Below, in pieces: positions 45,421 through 56,078 of a stretch of 64,000 nucleotides of DNA. The first letter of the stretch is position 1; the number at the start of each line of letters is the position of its first letter. A model generated the notes under the pieces. The model was not told where the DNA came from. It saw only the letters and a list, made by a program, of their open reading frames with translations, and ran no database searches. Origin of the DNA: Deroplatys truncata (Eukaryota; Arthropoda; Insecta; Mantodea; Mantidae); contig CM060975.1 in assembly GCA_030765065.1 (NCBI GenBank), positions 202,840,007-202,904,006 on the forward strand, written 5' to 3'. The translations under genes and the position numbers were made by a program.

Positions 45421-45544
45421 GCATTTTCAAAAATATGAGTGTATCATCTGACCCAAGAGGCTTGAAAGTTTTCGATTAATCTTTTTATTCTCTGCCGTTT
45501 ACCTATGGTATATAGAGGGAGTACAGTAGGATTTAGGATGTGTT

Positions 45545-46065
45545 TATCGGAGGGGACATCTCGCCTCTGCGACCAGCTTGATCTATTGTGGCTACAAACC
45601 CCGGGAGGCAGGGATGAGGTGAAGGAACCGTAGGAGGTCGCAGGTTCGCAGGCATACAGGTCCACAGAGACGTGCAGAAGTCCCTAATATTTCCAATATG
45701 AACACCCGCGCACTAGTAGAGGAGAAGAACCCCAAGAGAGGGCGACAAAGCGACCATAACAGGCGAGACAAGCTCCCTGGAGTTCACGGGGAGAAATCTT
45801 TCCAATACTCAAGCAACTACACCATCTGCCCGACACCGCTAGGGCCGCAGGACACGAAAACACATCTGAAACATGAAAGGGTGAGATGAGATGAGAGGAA
45901 ATGGGGGAAAGGTAGAATACACCACCCCGGCATTCGCCTAGGCGACCAGGGGAAAACCATGAAAAACCCTATGGTCAGAGTGGGCGTTCACCGGGAATCG
46001 AATCCGGGACCTCCTGAATGCGAGCCACAGACATTGGCGCCTGGCCATCCCACTCGGTGAGGAAG
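45545..46065 (-). mobile_element. SINE-A copy, full length, well preserved
   Basis: Reverse-oriented. The head lies at about 45990-46065 with box B (GGAATCGAATCC, reverse of GGATTCGATTCC) and the CCCACTCGGTGAGG end. The body has CCCCGGCATTCGCCTAGGCG, ACCAGGGGAAAACCATGAAA and AGGGCCGCAGGACACGAAAA, and the tail has TCTATTGTGGCTACAAACCC and GGGGACATCTCGCC. This copy is a good starting point for a consensus. Confidence 0.85.
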
Positions 46066-46067
46066 TA

Positions 46068-46640
46068 CTGCATTCTATTTGGAAATTTCAATAGAAATAC
46101 ATAACTTGAGATCACCTGAATCTAAAGAAGACAAACTGGAAAAGATGCACGCGAGCTTGTTAGTAAGCGTATCTACGTACTGCATAACTCAAAAACCAAA
46201 ATTCGGATAAATACAGAACATGATATTTTATTCAGTATCTTCCAAGATGTGACATGAAGATTTTCACGACGTTATCCCGTGCCCTTAAATGGAAATAATT
46301 TCGTTGTTTTTTCTCCCTCCAAATGGACTCTAATGATGTTGATTGATATTACTTGAAATATGAGAAATAAAATCTTTTGTGAACGATATGTGAAGTCTTT
46401 TGTTCTGACTGACTTTTGTGTTATAGGAAAACAAGGTAGGCAAAAATGGATTTCAGGGAAAATACAGAAATTATTAAAATGAATAATTTGTCAAATTCGT
46501 GGCTTTAGAGGCTTTCTAAATATTACAAGTTATATAATTACAAATTTCAATATAAGTGCGTCATTGACGGAAATGCTTGGAAATTTCCGATTCTTCTTTT
46601 CTCTTTTCCTTCACAACAGCTCGTTACTATGACTTCTGAA
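46068..46640 (+). repeat. Diverged R1 copy
   Basis: TACTGCATTCTATTTGGAAA, ATACATAACTTGAGATCACC, ACTGCATAACTCAAAAACCA and TGACATGAAGATTTTCACGA follow the R1 order at low identity. The 3' half is very weak. Confidence 0.55.
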
Positions 46641-46674
46641 GTTATTACTTCATGCTTCCATTAAGGGGAGACCA

Positions 46675-46800
46675 AATGCCCTATCCCGAATGTTATATGT
46701 ACCAAATTCATGAACCATTATCTCAAAAATATTTAAGATACTAGACTGAAAGTTTTACGGGATATAGATGCATGCCGTTTAACTTTACTGACCTACTTTT
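46675..46800 (+). repeat. Repeat G copy 2
   Basis: CCCTATCCCGAATGTTATAT, CCAAATTCATGAACCATTAT and ACTGAAAGTTTTACGGGATA correspond in order to 32990-33120. Confidence 0.45.
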
Positions 46801-46804
46801 ATAA

Positions 46805-47200
46805 AATAATGTTTTTTTTTAAGGAAGGTATGATTGTTTCTTAAGCAGATTAGCTCTTTATTACAATGTATATTTCACTTAACTAACTTTATATCTTCTG
46901 AAAAAAAACTGAAAAACGAAACGTTTCAGTAAATATCATTTAAAGAAAACACTGTTAAAAAATGCAGAAAAATAATCTACATATGCTTACAAAGCAAATA
47001 TAATATTGCTTGAACTTGTGCAACCTGCCATACTTAGAGGTGCTACCACTTAGTAGACCATCTAAAAGTATCTCTCTACTCCAAAGAGTATAGTGGGTTT
47101 TATTTTTCTGTGAAATGATGCATAATTAAGTGTACAAAATGGTAAATGCACTACCATTTATAGATGTATATTTAAAATGTTAGTATTATGCCTGCAATGA
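46805..47200. other. Unannotated stretch before the solo LTR
   Basis: AT-rich, with no recognised feature. Confidence 0.5.
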
Positions 47201-47208
47201 TAAAATAT

Positions 47209-47673
47209 TGTGACGCAGTGGCTATGCCCCAAGGTTATCGAGAGGTCGGAGCAGACAATCGGAGATAAACAAAGATAAGTTGCGCTCTCGCCCGGCGTAA
47301 ACTCCAGAAACACTATTCGCAGATAACCAGAATATTCTCCCGCCTCCAGCATGTGTGTCCAGATCGTTCTAGAATGTTCTGTGGAAGATTCCATTGCGAG
47401 CGTTTTCGCGAGAAGAGTCCGTCAGTTGAGTTAATCAGTCAGTGAGCGTATTAGCGAGTGCGACGAAAAGTGCCGTTCTCCGAGCGAGTTTGCGGCGACT
47501 ACTTGTGTTCGATCCCCAGCGAGTGAAACGTCCGGAAGAAGAGGTTATGTCACAAGAAAGTGAAGCAGGTGAAGTGAACTAAGTGAGGTCCCAGTGAGAG
47601 CCGAACTAGATTAAAACAGTGAAGTGAAATTGAGAACTTAGAGAAGTGACAGTTGAAAAACTGGACTGTCACA
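47209..47673. mobile_element. Solo LTR, 465 bp
   Basis: Starts TGTGACGCAGTGGC and ends AACTGGACTGTCACA, a TG...CA structure with inverted ends TGTGAC / GTCACA, and is flanked by ATAT on both sides (47205-47208 and 47674-47677). The interior is GC-richer than its surroundings and has TCAGTCAGTGAGCG-type initiator sequences of the kind seen in insect LTR promoters. No internal retrotransposon sequence follows it. Homologous recombination between two LTRs of a Ty3/Gypsy-like element would leave exactly this structure, but family assignment is inference. Confidence 0.8.
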
Positions 47674-47679
47674 ATATAT

Positions 47680-48555
47680 GTTAAATTCAAGAGGAAATTC
47701 CAATTTATAGGACTGTACAGAAAACTAAAAATGGCATTTGAATTAATTTATAGATAAGACGTATACAGAATTGTGTGACGTGGATAGAAGCTTATTGCTT
47801 AAGGATTGCTATATTATGCTAGATAATTTGTGTATTGCAGTTTCTGGTTATTGCCCTCCCATTCGTCAGATAGGGCTTCTGATCGTATAGTGGAGCCTTT
47901 TTGCATACAGTGTACCGAACAGCATTTTAAAATCAATCCTCTTCCCCACTGAAAGCCTCCCCAGATACCCATCTTCACATGCCCGATACATTTCATAACG
48001 GCTTTCCCATATGATGCCTGTTGTAGGTAGTTGCGGATGTACACATAAACCACATTCTGCTCCTTATATATCTGAACCGCACCTGACTTACACATACACA
48101 ACCCTTCAAAAGAAGGGGAGAGAAGCTACATCAACATCTCTCACCACAAAACACCCTTCAGACTCGCTAAGTCAGACCAATAACATAGTAGAATATACAG
48201 CTACAGCGGGCGTGCTACATATAGCCCTCATCCTACCGACAAGTTATTGAATCTCCAACAAGCCTTTCACTGACTAAGACATCTTTTTCTTGAGGTTATT
48301 TCTGTCATTTCCCATGAATATAAATCTAGAGGTTAGCAGGCTTTGCAAGGAGAGAGGGGAGTTCGAAAATAGTGTCTTTTTTTCTACGTTCATCTCATTC
48401 CAATATCTCATGTCGAACTGTAATCTCATGTAGTGAGATGTCCCACCCTGTGGAGAATCACATTATTCTTTTGTTGACATGGATTTCATCATCTGTCAAT
48501 AAAGATAAAATTGAGGATATATTTGTATTCAGTTTCTTACTATAATAATCTTATT
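47680..48555. other. Unannotated stretch
   Basis: No supportable gene. Overlapping antisense open frames at 47814-48250 are without known motifs. Confidence 0.45.
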
Positions 48556-48559
48556 AGTG

Positions 48560-48970
48560 GAAGCTGGTGGTGAGGTGCTAGCGTGTCTTGACTCATACTC
48601 TAGAGCCCTCAGTTCGAATCTCGGTTAGGGTGAGTTACCGAATAAGGTTTTTCCGGAAATGAAAATTAAATTGAGTTTTATTTATGAACGCTCTTTAGCT
48701 GCTGTGATCCTTAGCGTCCGATAATTTTGCTCAGATGACTCTTTATCAGGCTTGAGGTTCTTTTACGTGCCTCCACCGGGTTTGAATCCGCGACCTCGGG
48801 AACCAGAAGCTAGCAAGAGGCTTTTCCGAGGTTGCCCCTTATCCTGAGAATACGAATGTCGAATAACTCTAAGCTCTAAGGACCCCGGGCTCATTTAAGC
48901 ATCAATTCACCCATTTCATTAATTCGTTGTCGGATGTGACCTACCACGTTAAAGGGCATTAAACTTCAAG
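48560..48970 (+). mobile_element. SINE-C copy split by a reverse SINE-F
   Basis: Left part: a tRNA-like head with CAGTTCGAATCTCGGTTAGG and AGTTACCGAATAAGGTTTTT. Right part (about 48830-48970): TTTTCCGAGGTTGCCCCTTA, TCCTGAGAATACGAATGTCG, CTCTAAGGACCCCGGGCTCA and TGTGACCTACCACGTTAAAG. The two parts are continuous in the intact copy at 49260-49495. Between them lies SINE-F in reverse (48655-48830), with GGGTTTGAATCCGCGACCTC as its box B region. Confidence 0.7.
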
Positions 48971-49149
48971 TATAATAATAACAACAACGCCCACTCATCG
49001 CCCTCCAGGTTGGGGATTGTGCGGCAGGCTGGTTCGTTCTCACGTAAAAACTGTTACTGCTAAGCTACATAGAGAAAATAACCGAATTGACCCATTGATG
49101 ATAACTGAGATTAATGAGAAATAGGTTAAAGATATAAACGCGCCTTGGT

Positions 49150-49240
49150 AGTCCTCTCCAAGTGTTAAATTACGTCCAACTGGTAGAAGAAGTGTCGGAA
49201 GACCTAAAAAGCGATGGAGAGATTAGTTGTAACCCTGTGT
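49150..49240 (+). pseudogene. LINE C-terminal fragment
   Basis: One frame reads RPTGRRSVGRPKKRW, a string typical of the end of non-LTR retrotransposon ORF2 proteins, soon followed by stop codons. Only about 30 residues are left. It sits between two SINE-C copies. Confidence 0.5.
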
Positions 49241-49259
49241 AGCCGAAACGAATCTTATG

Positions 49260-49495
49260 GTCCAAGCCGTGATGTGGAACTAGTGTGTCTGCCTCACACT
49301 GATCCTGGGTTCGAAACTCGATTAGGGTGAGTTACTAGGATAAGATTTTTCCAGAGTTTTCCGTTATCCTGAGAAGACAAAGTCAAGCAACTCTAAGCTT
49401 TAAGGACTCCGGGCTCGTTGAGCATAATTTCACCCACTTAATGAACTCACCGTCCGTTATGACCTACTAGGCTAAGGAGGGCTAACCTTTGAGTA
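49260..49495 (+). mobile_element. SINE-C copy, intact arrangement
   Basis: Head AAGCCGTGATGTGGAACTAG, box B-like GGGTTCGAAACTCGATTAGG, then GATTTTTCCAGAGTTTTCCG, TTATCCTGAGAAGACAAAGT, CTTTAAGGACTCCGGGCTCG and TTATGACCTACTAGGCTAAG. It provides the uninterrupted reference for the split copy upstream. Confidence 0.75.
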
Positions 49496-49516
49496 AAAAC
49501 AGGTAACAATAAGAAT

Positions 49517-50047
49517 TAAATTCTGTCAAATTACTAGGCACTTACTTGCTAAGTAAATTAAACCGGGATACTCACACTACCAATTTCTGTAAAAGGTTAT
49601 GAAAGTGTCAGTTACCCAATGAGAAAATTAAAAATATATACTAATTTAAACTTGATGAATGTGATCTACCATACCCTTTATAATAACCATATACAATACC
49701 GTATTTGGTTATATGGGAATTCTGCTTCAACCAGACAAATATTTTATGACAAAAAGGTTCACAAGCATTATGAAAAGTACAAGAGGTACTCTCACTTGCT
49801 ATCTGGATTTAAAAATCTTAACATTATGACTACCTTTACGTTATGTCTCAACTGTATCTATATATTAAACGAAACTGTAACATTATTGTAACATGTGAAA
49901 TGACATTCACTCTTACAATACCAAATACATTTCATAAATAATGACAATGTAAGACTAAAAAAATCTCACAGAGTTTTAAATATGTAATCATAAAGTATTT
50001 TAATACACTTCCGCCACACACTGTAAATGTAAGTTTAAGAAGATTTA
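49517..50047 (+). pseudogene. LINE reverse transcriptase C-terminus, first part
   Basis: A frame starting near 49517 gives LLGTYLLSKLNRDTHT (post-catalytic region), then NVIYHTLYNNHIQYRIWLYG, LSGFKNLNIMTTFTLCLNCI and SFKYVIIKYFNTLPPHTVNV. This is the order of the C-terminal part of a CR1/L2-like non-LTR retrotransposon ORF2. One in-frame stop occurs near 49604. The frame is cut at RRF by the DNA transposon that starts at 50048 and resumes at 53172. The catalytic core is missing on the 5' side, where SINE-C lies. Confidence 0.75.
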
Positions 50048-50657
50048 GGGCCTATATTACGATCTCCGGTTAAGGTTCCGGTTAGAAATTAACTGGAAGT
50101 GAGGGCAAATCTTCGTATTACAACCTTCGGTTAACAGGGATTTATTCTTAGCGATGTAATAATCGCCACCTCGTATAGCGGTTAGGGTACTAACTTGGAG
50201 GTAACCATACAAAAATGGCGTACCTTCGGCCTCGACTGATAGTCGATAGCGATTCCGAGGCGAAAAATTAAAGGAATATTTATGTAACAAGAGGAAAGAC
50301 AAAATAATTAGACTTCCGAAAGAGTAATTTCCAGGTAGCTGATGAGGGTGAATTTCGTAAACGTTATTAGAATGTCGAGAGTTGCACTGGTTCCTTTAAG
50401 TTCTATTACATTTCTGGTGCACACTACCTCCAGCATTGTTCTTAGACGTAGTTTGCATATCGTTTTATTTTCTTTTCTTTTTTTAACGTGAGTGACAGTA
50501 AGGTTTGTTTAAATATATAATGTAACTGATATTAACCCAATATTCGTGTATATAACCTGTTTTCAAACTAACCTATAGGAAGCGGAAAACAAAAATACAT
50601 ACAAGTTATTATTCCGAAATCACGCAACATATTTTCACACTAATCTACAAGAGTATA

Positions 50658-51895
50658 CGAGGGTCAGCTGATAGGTCCCGGGCCTCTCAAAGAAAACAAC
50701 ATTTAATTTTTTTTTATTTCTCAACATAATCTTCAGAAAGGTTAATACATTTGTCATACCGGTGTTCTGATTTAAATAAACCATCTCTGTGGTGCGATTT
50801 ATCAAGGTCCTCAAAATAGCTATTTACAGCAACAATGGCCTCGTTGCTGTGAAATCTTCGTCCTCCAAGAATTTTTTTGAGATTAGGGAACAGGTGGTAG
50901 TCACTGGGTGCTAGATCTGGCCAACAGGGTGGGTGTTCAAGCAATTTTCCCCATTGCAATGACTGAACGATGGGCCGGAGAATTGTCGTGATGAAACAAG
51001 ATCTTTTTTTGGCCAAATGAGGTCTTTGTCTTTTCACCTCATTACTAAAACGTTGCAGTAAGCTTGCGTAGTAGTCATCAGTGATACTTTTACCCTTTTT
51101 TTAGTAATCAATAAAAATAATTCCTTGTACATCCCAGAAAACACTCGCCATAACGTTGTTAACTGACAAAATTGACTTTGCCCTTTTTGTAGCAATCAAC
51201 TATTTTGACTGTGATTTACTTTCTGAAGTGTAGTGATGTATCCAAGTTTCATCCATGGTAATAAGCCGTCTCAAAAATTCATTGGGATTTTTACGGTAGA
51301 GCTCCACGTTCTTAACAGAAACAGTTTTTCTAGGCAACTTTTGATCAGGCGTCAGCAAACGCGGCACTCACCTCGCACAGACCTTGTGAAAGCCCAAAAA
51401 ATTACTTAAAACATTACCTGCACGTTCTTTTGATACGTTTACAGCCTCTGCTATCTCAAACAACTTTAATCTGCGGTCTTCCAGTACTAAACGATGCATT
51501 TTTTCAATCATCTCGGGAGTTGTGACTTCCACAGGACGTCCAGAGCGAGGCTCATCACTAGTGCTCGTACGTCCCATTTTAAACTCTACAACCCACCTTT
51601 TAATCATTGAATATGAAAGTCTTTCAATGTACTGTCCATTTCCTCCTTAATTTCTTTAGGCGTTAAGCCTTTCAAATGGAAGTATTTAATCACTGCTCGT
51701 TTTTCCAAATCCTCCATTTTTGTGAAAATTCTAAAGTTGTCTTGTTTAAAATACTGTCGTTCCAAAACTAAACAAGCTATTGACCTGTAACTATGGATAC
51801 AAGCTAGTTTAGAATAAACCTATACGATGCTACCGTCTAACTGGCCTAGTGGCGCCATCTCTGTGTGAGGCCCGGGACTTATCAGACGACCCTAG
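50658..51895 (-). mobile_element. Mariner M3, 1238 bp, nested in the Harbinger-like element
   Basis: Terminal inverted repeats CGAGGGTCAGCTGATAGGTC (left) and CTAGGGTCGTCTGATAAGTC (right, read in reverse), both continuing into CCCGGGCCTC. The left end is preceded by TA (50656-50657); the right is followed by TG, probably a decayed TA. The length fits a mariner with small deletions. Confidence 0.9.
50714..51717 (-). pseudogene. Mariner M3 transposase, frameshifted (DD34D type)
   Basis: Start at 51717 gives MEDLEKRAVIKYFHLKGLTP (helix-turn-helix). A frameshift follows near residue 37, then MIKRWVVEFKMGR and RSGRPVEVTTPEMIEKMHRL (linker). Next come a stop after VCAR, PDQKLPRK, and the first catalytic motif MDETWIHHY. 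The second catalytic motif HHDNSPAHRS survives only in a shifted frame. The third, HPPCWPDLAPSDYHLF, is intact, and the protein ends at DYVEK. A deletion of about 20 bp upstream of the HPP motif reduces the Asp-Asp spacing below 34 and causes the frameshift. Several stops make it inactive. Confidence 0.9.
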
Positions 51896-53171
51896 TGAAA
51901 TACTAGGTACGTAACTACATAGGCTTTCCATTTTTGCTTGTTTCTGGAGGTATTCTTCTAAACGTAAGCATTTATTAAGAACTTCATTCATACTACACAG
52001 AGCGCGTTAACAGCGAAACCTGCTTGAAATGTTTTAATCTAGCGAAAGCCCCATATTCCTTTTGTAGCGATGCCGAGGTGAATGCTCAGATATTATTTAT
52101 TCAGTGCCTTATTTTCGACTCCTGGCCGGATGTAGCTGCGTGCGCACAGTGCCTCTAACAACGTATAACAGGAATAAGATCTCGGAAAAATAAATTCGAG
52201 TTGAGGGAAGTTGAGAAATGATTTAGGTTAACTAAAATTGCACCATGGCTCTATTTTCTGTGCTGTGTAATAATTTGTAGAAATCACAACCTCTTCCTGA
52301 GTTTATAGTCTTTTTTTAACGCAACACACTTGTCGAAATTGAATGTAGCCGTTACAAATTTAAATGTAGTGGAGTACCTTACGGCTAATACCTCCATGCC
52401 ATCAAGTACCTGGCACAAATAAAACAAGCACTATACTAATGTACATCAGGTAATCCATTTCATTCCTGCTGTAATCAGTTTCGAATGTTTTAACAACACT
52501 AATGCAATACGTGTTAGCGTAGTTAGAACCAAGAGAAACTCCAGCATTCTTTGCTACCAACGCGTTCTTATATGCAAAATCTATTTTTCCATTAAACTAA
52601 CTCATACTGAGAGTGAAATCACACATAACATAATACTCCGAAAAGGTCTAATTTATTTTCAAACTATGCTTCACGTATAGCTATCCTACTTTACACTACC
52701 TCCAAGAACTATATTAACGACAAAACATTCTTTTTTAAACATACCGAAACGCACTTAACATATTCCAGTGCGAAGTAAACTAACGGCATGACCCTTGGAA
52801 ATATGCCGCTACCTAACCTTCACAAATCGTAGTATTAACAAGTATGCTTTATTAGATTCCTGAATGCCTCCAGCCGTCAGAAACGGTCCATATTAATCAT
52901 AAAATTCCTCAAACTAATTTAATAGAAACTTTAGATTTTATTATACACATAAATCAGATGGTGAACTCACAAAATTACAGCAGAAAACTTATTATAAATA
53001 TGTAACCTAACAATTTTCTACCTAGGTGGCGTGAAATCGCGCACGAAAATGTTGCCAAGCATACTAAATTGTTAACAAACTCTAGGTTAACTACCCTAAC
53101 TTGCATTTGTAGCAATAACTACAAGTTAGAAAACCTGAGCTTTTACCCGGAGATCGTAATACAAGCCCTTA

Positions 53172-53242
53172 AAGTTGTATTAGGTTGCTGGTTAAAAAAT
53201 AAAACTTTTAATAACGATGAGGAATTTATTGACAAACTTTGA
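53172..53242 (+). pseudogene. LINE ORF2 end, second part
   Basis: Continues the frame broken at 50047: VVLGCWLKNKTFNNDEEFID followed by KL and a stop at 53240. The block ending in a WL...F...EF pattern is the usual ORF2 terminus in this kind of LINE. Confidence 0.75.
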
Positions 53243-53244
53243 TC

Positions 53245-53700
53245 ACTCAAAATCCTATGTCTGCTTAATATTGTAAAAAAAAACAAGTAAAATTGTTAAA
53301 TGACCATAGATGATATTACATTAGATAAGATAAGGTTTCGTTTTAGTATTTTGGTTCCAATATCAGCATTCCTTTGTAGATCTTCTCTGGTGTAGAAAGA
53401 GTAGGTGTCTTTCTTGCCGGAATGGGCAGTCAAAGACTACAGGCGAGACAGCTTCCGCATCCTCTTTACACATTCTACAGGCGAGTTCATCGTTTTAAGA
53501 GTCCTGCCTTTACATAGATGTTAACTGAAGCGACCACATTAAGAAATTAATGCAACTACTTTCCTTATTCCTTTTCTGTCCAATATCAGGAGAGATGAGG
53601 AAAGTGTTAAATGGAGCTCCTGGTTATCTTTATCCGGACAGGTTTGCAGTTCGTGTCTTTCACTAGTCCATGTTTTTACTGAAGTTTTGGAAATATGTGT
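53245..53700. other. Unannotated stretch
   Basis: No supportable feature beyond the possible 3' untranslated tail of the LINE. Confidence 0.4.
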
Positions 53701-54166
53701 ATTATTAAAATATGTTAAGTTGGCTCATTATTACTTACATCACAAAAGACTGGATGTTGGTGGCCGTAGCAGTAGTACCTTCGGAAGGAGACATCCTTCC
53801 ATCCTTAGCTGAAGCTGTCGACTCTTCCTTTTTCTTTCTGTTTTGCAAGACTGCAGATGAAAGATGGAATTACTACCTCGGTTTTAGCTGACACATTGGC
53901 GATACTTCCAAAAGTTAAACTTTACCCTTATTTCTTGAACTGTAATTATAAGAAGTGTTGTTAACAGTGATGTTTGCATTCATTATTAAAGTATGTTAAG
54001 TCGGCTCACTATTACTCACATCACAAAGGCACTTGGTGTTGGTGACCGTAGCTGTAGTATTTTCGGAAGGAGACGCCCATTCATCCTCAGCTAAAGCTGT
54101 CGACTCAACACATTTTAATAATGAATGCAACATCGTTGCTAATATAACTTCTTATAATTGCAAAGT
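53701..54166. repeat. 125 bp direct duplication with inverted arms
   Basis: ATTATTAAAATATGTTAAGT ... GCTGAAGCTGTCGACTC (53701-53822) is repeated as ATTATTAAAGTATGTTAAGT ... GCTAAAGCTGTCGACTC (53981-54105), 282 bp apart. The second copy is bracketed by inverted arms: ATTATAAGAAGT and GATGTTTGCATTCATTATTA on the left, TAATAATGAATGCAACATC and ACTTCTTATAATT on the right. No coding motif. Confidence 0.75.
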
Positions 54167-54239
54167 AAGTTTATTACTGACTCAACCATGGGTTCAGGAC
54201 CAACATATACTGTATTAATATGTTGTATTAATAAAGTTT

Positions 54240-54895
54240 CCTGTATTATACTGTAATAAAGTTAAAGACCGTCCATAAATACAACTCGATTTGATAAGTT
54301 TGATTAAAACATTTAATAAAGAGCAGACATTATCACCTAAGAGATACTGTGTTCACACCCCGACACCGGTTGTCAATAAGCGAAGCCGTAGAGCTGTTAT
54401 TTTTTCTTAAACGTGTTTTTGAAAACAAATTTAGCTTTAAAACTTATAACTATGAAATATACAGTATTCATACTGTAGAAACTATGAACAATAATAAAAT
54501 AAAAATATTATCTTCGGTATTTAACTGACATAGTCGAAACCTCTGTATAAATTCTAAAGCAGAAATTAACACAGGTAAAGAAAACATCTCATGCTCTATT
54601 AATAAACTCGTATACATACCTATTACAGAATTCATTATAAAGGAATTCTTCTGTGCACGTTACTTATTCACTATAAATGTTTGCGTAAAAAAGTTTTCAA
54701 ATTAAACAACAAATACTTAGTTACACATGTTTGAAGAAGCAGTGTTCAAATGCTTATCGAAAGCTGGAGGAATAAATTTAGAAGTTGTGGTAAGGAACTC
54801 TTGCAAAGTAAAAGAAAAACTAATCACACATTTCTAGCATCTTATATTTGGAAAAATATAATCATACTATATCGAAAACGACTAATTCTTATAAA
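54240..54895. other. Unannotated AT-rich stretch
   Basis: Nothing recognised between the duplicated segment and the R1 array. Confidence 0.5.
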
Positions 54896-54898
54896 AAA

Positions 54899-55174
54899 TC
54901 TTATGTGTTACACTCACATGACTTTCTCTACTCTTGTACAAACTATTTTGAAAAGCGCTTAATCGAGATAAACATTTGCAGACTATCTTAATGCTAATTT
55001 TCTTGTAGATGTAAGGGGAATATATATTTACAAGGGCAATATAGATAAACAGAAGCCTTTAAGCATATACATATCTCTTAATAGCTGGTTGCTAGGTGCA
55101 GCACCATTCCATTTGCCACAGATTATAACTCTTTGCATATCCAAGACAAAAAATGAATAACGAATTCCCATTTT
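54899..55174 (-). repeat. R1 array member a, truncated
   Basis: Starts TCTTATGTGTTACACTCACA and reaches AATGAATAACGAATTCCCAT, where member b begins. A small insertion sits in the middle (TATATATTTACAAGGGCAAT). Confidence 0.8.
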
Positions 55175-55179
55175 AAAAA

Positions 55180-55873
55180 TCTGATGTGTTACACTCACAT
55201 GACTTTCTCTACTCTTGTACACACTATTTTTACAAACGCTTATTCTCCATATGCTTCATGTTAATCGAGATATCGAGATGTCAATCTTATTGGTAATTTT
55301 CTTGTAGATGCAAGGAAAATATGGTAGCTTTTAAGCGATAGTCAAATATTTTAACGCTGGTTGCTATGTGACGCATTCCATTCTCTTTGCATGTCCAGGA
55401 CATAAAAAATGAATAACGAATTTGAGAAAAAGTATAAGTATTGGAAAATTTAAGGAAATAACAAGCAATATCTCGAAAACGGTTCACTCAACAAAAGAAA
55501 TGTATATGACATAAGTTGTGTATTTTAACGCAATCTACATTTTTTGTGTAGTAAAATTTTGTCTATCTCTTATGGTTTACCAGTTATGCAAAAGTCGTTC
55601 ACAATGAAGAATACTTTTGGAGACATTCCCAGAAAATTCGAGATATACATTTCATTTGTCATGACATTACCCTAAACATATGATATTTTAATCAAAATCG
55701 TTAGAGCCATTTTTGAGAAAATTAAAATTTTCGAAAAATCTTCCATGTAAAGGGTAGTCTGGGGTGGGGGGATTTTCTTGAAAACCTTCGTGTCGCATCT
55801 CTGGAAGATACTGAACCTAAATACCAAGTTTGGTGCTTATCCGATTGTTCGTTTTTGAGTTATGCTGTTCACA

Positions 55874-55912
<39 letters not shown>

Positions 55913-56076
55913 ACACACACACACACACACACAGACACACACACTGACATGTTTCCAAAAATGCTTTTTTTGGATTCAGGAGGTCTCAAAACGTGTATTT
56001 CCGGTGAAATCTCGGTATCGAATTTTTGGGTGGAATGCAATACTTCCCCTACTTACTATACGTAGTAGAGAAAGTA
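55180..56076 (-). repeat. R1 array member b, full length with CA microsatellite
   Basis: Complete unit of about 0.9 kb, from TCTGATGTGTTACACTCACA to ACTATACGTAGTAGAGAAAG then TAAAAA. The (CA)n tract at 55874-55945 is broken by a few AGACA and TGACA units and sits in the standard slot between GTTATGCTGTTCACAGACAC and GACATGTTTCCAAAAATGC. Open frames over the array are repeats of this non-coding unit. Confidence 0.9.
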
Positions 56077-56078
56077 AA

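Larger units (their letters stand above)
50048..53168. mobile_element. PIF/Harbinger-like element with nested mariner
   Basis: Terminal inverted repeats GGGCCTATATTACGATCTCC (left) and GGGCTTGTATTACGATCTCC (right, read in reverse), flanked by TTA at 50045-50047 and 53169-53171. A 3 bp TTA duplication and GGGC termini are typical of PIF/Harbinger. Removing the element restores the LINE reading frame on either side, which confirms both ends. Without the nested mariner it would be about 1.9 kb. A subterminal repeat (CGTATTACAACCTTCGG) lies at about 50115. I see no nuclease domain, so it appears non-autonomous or decayed. A short + strand frame starting MAYLRPRLIVDSDSEA at 50215 could be the remnant start of a protein. 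Confidence 0.8.
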
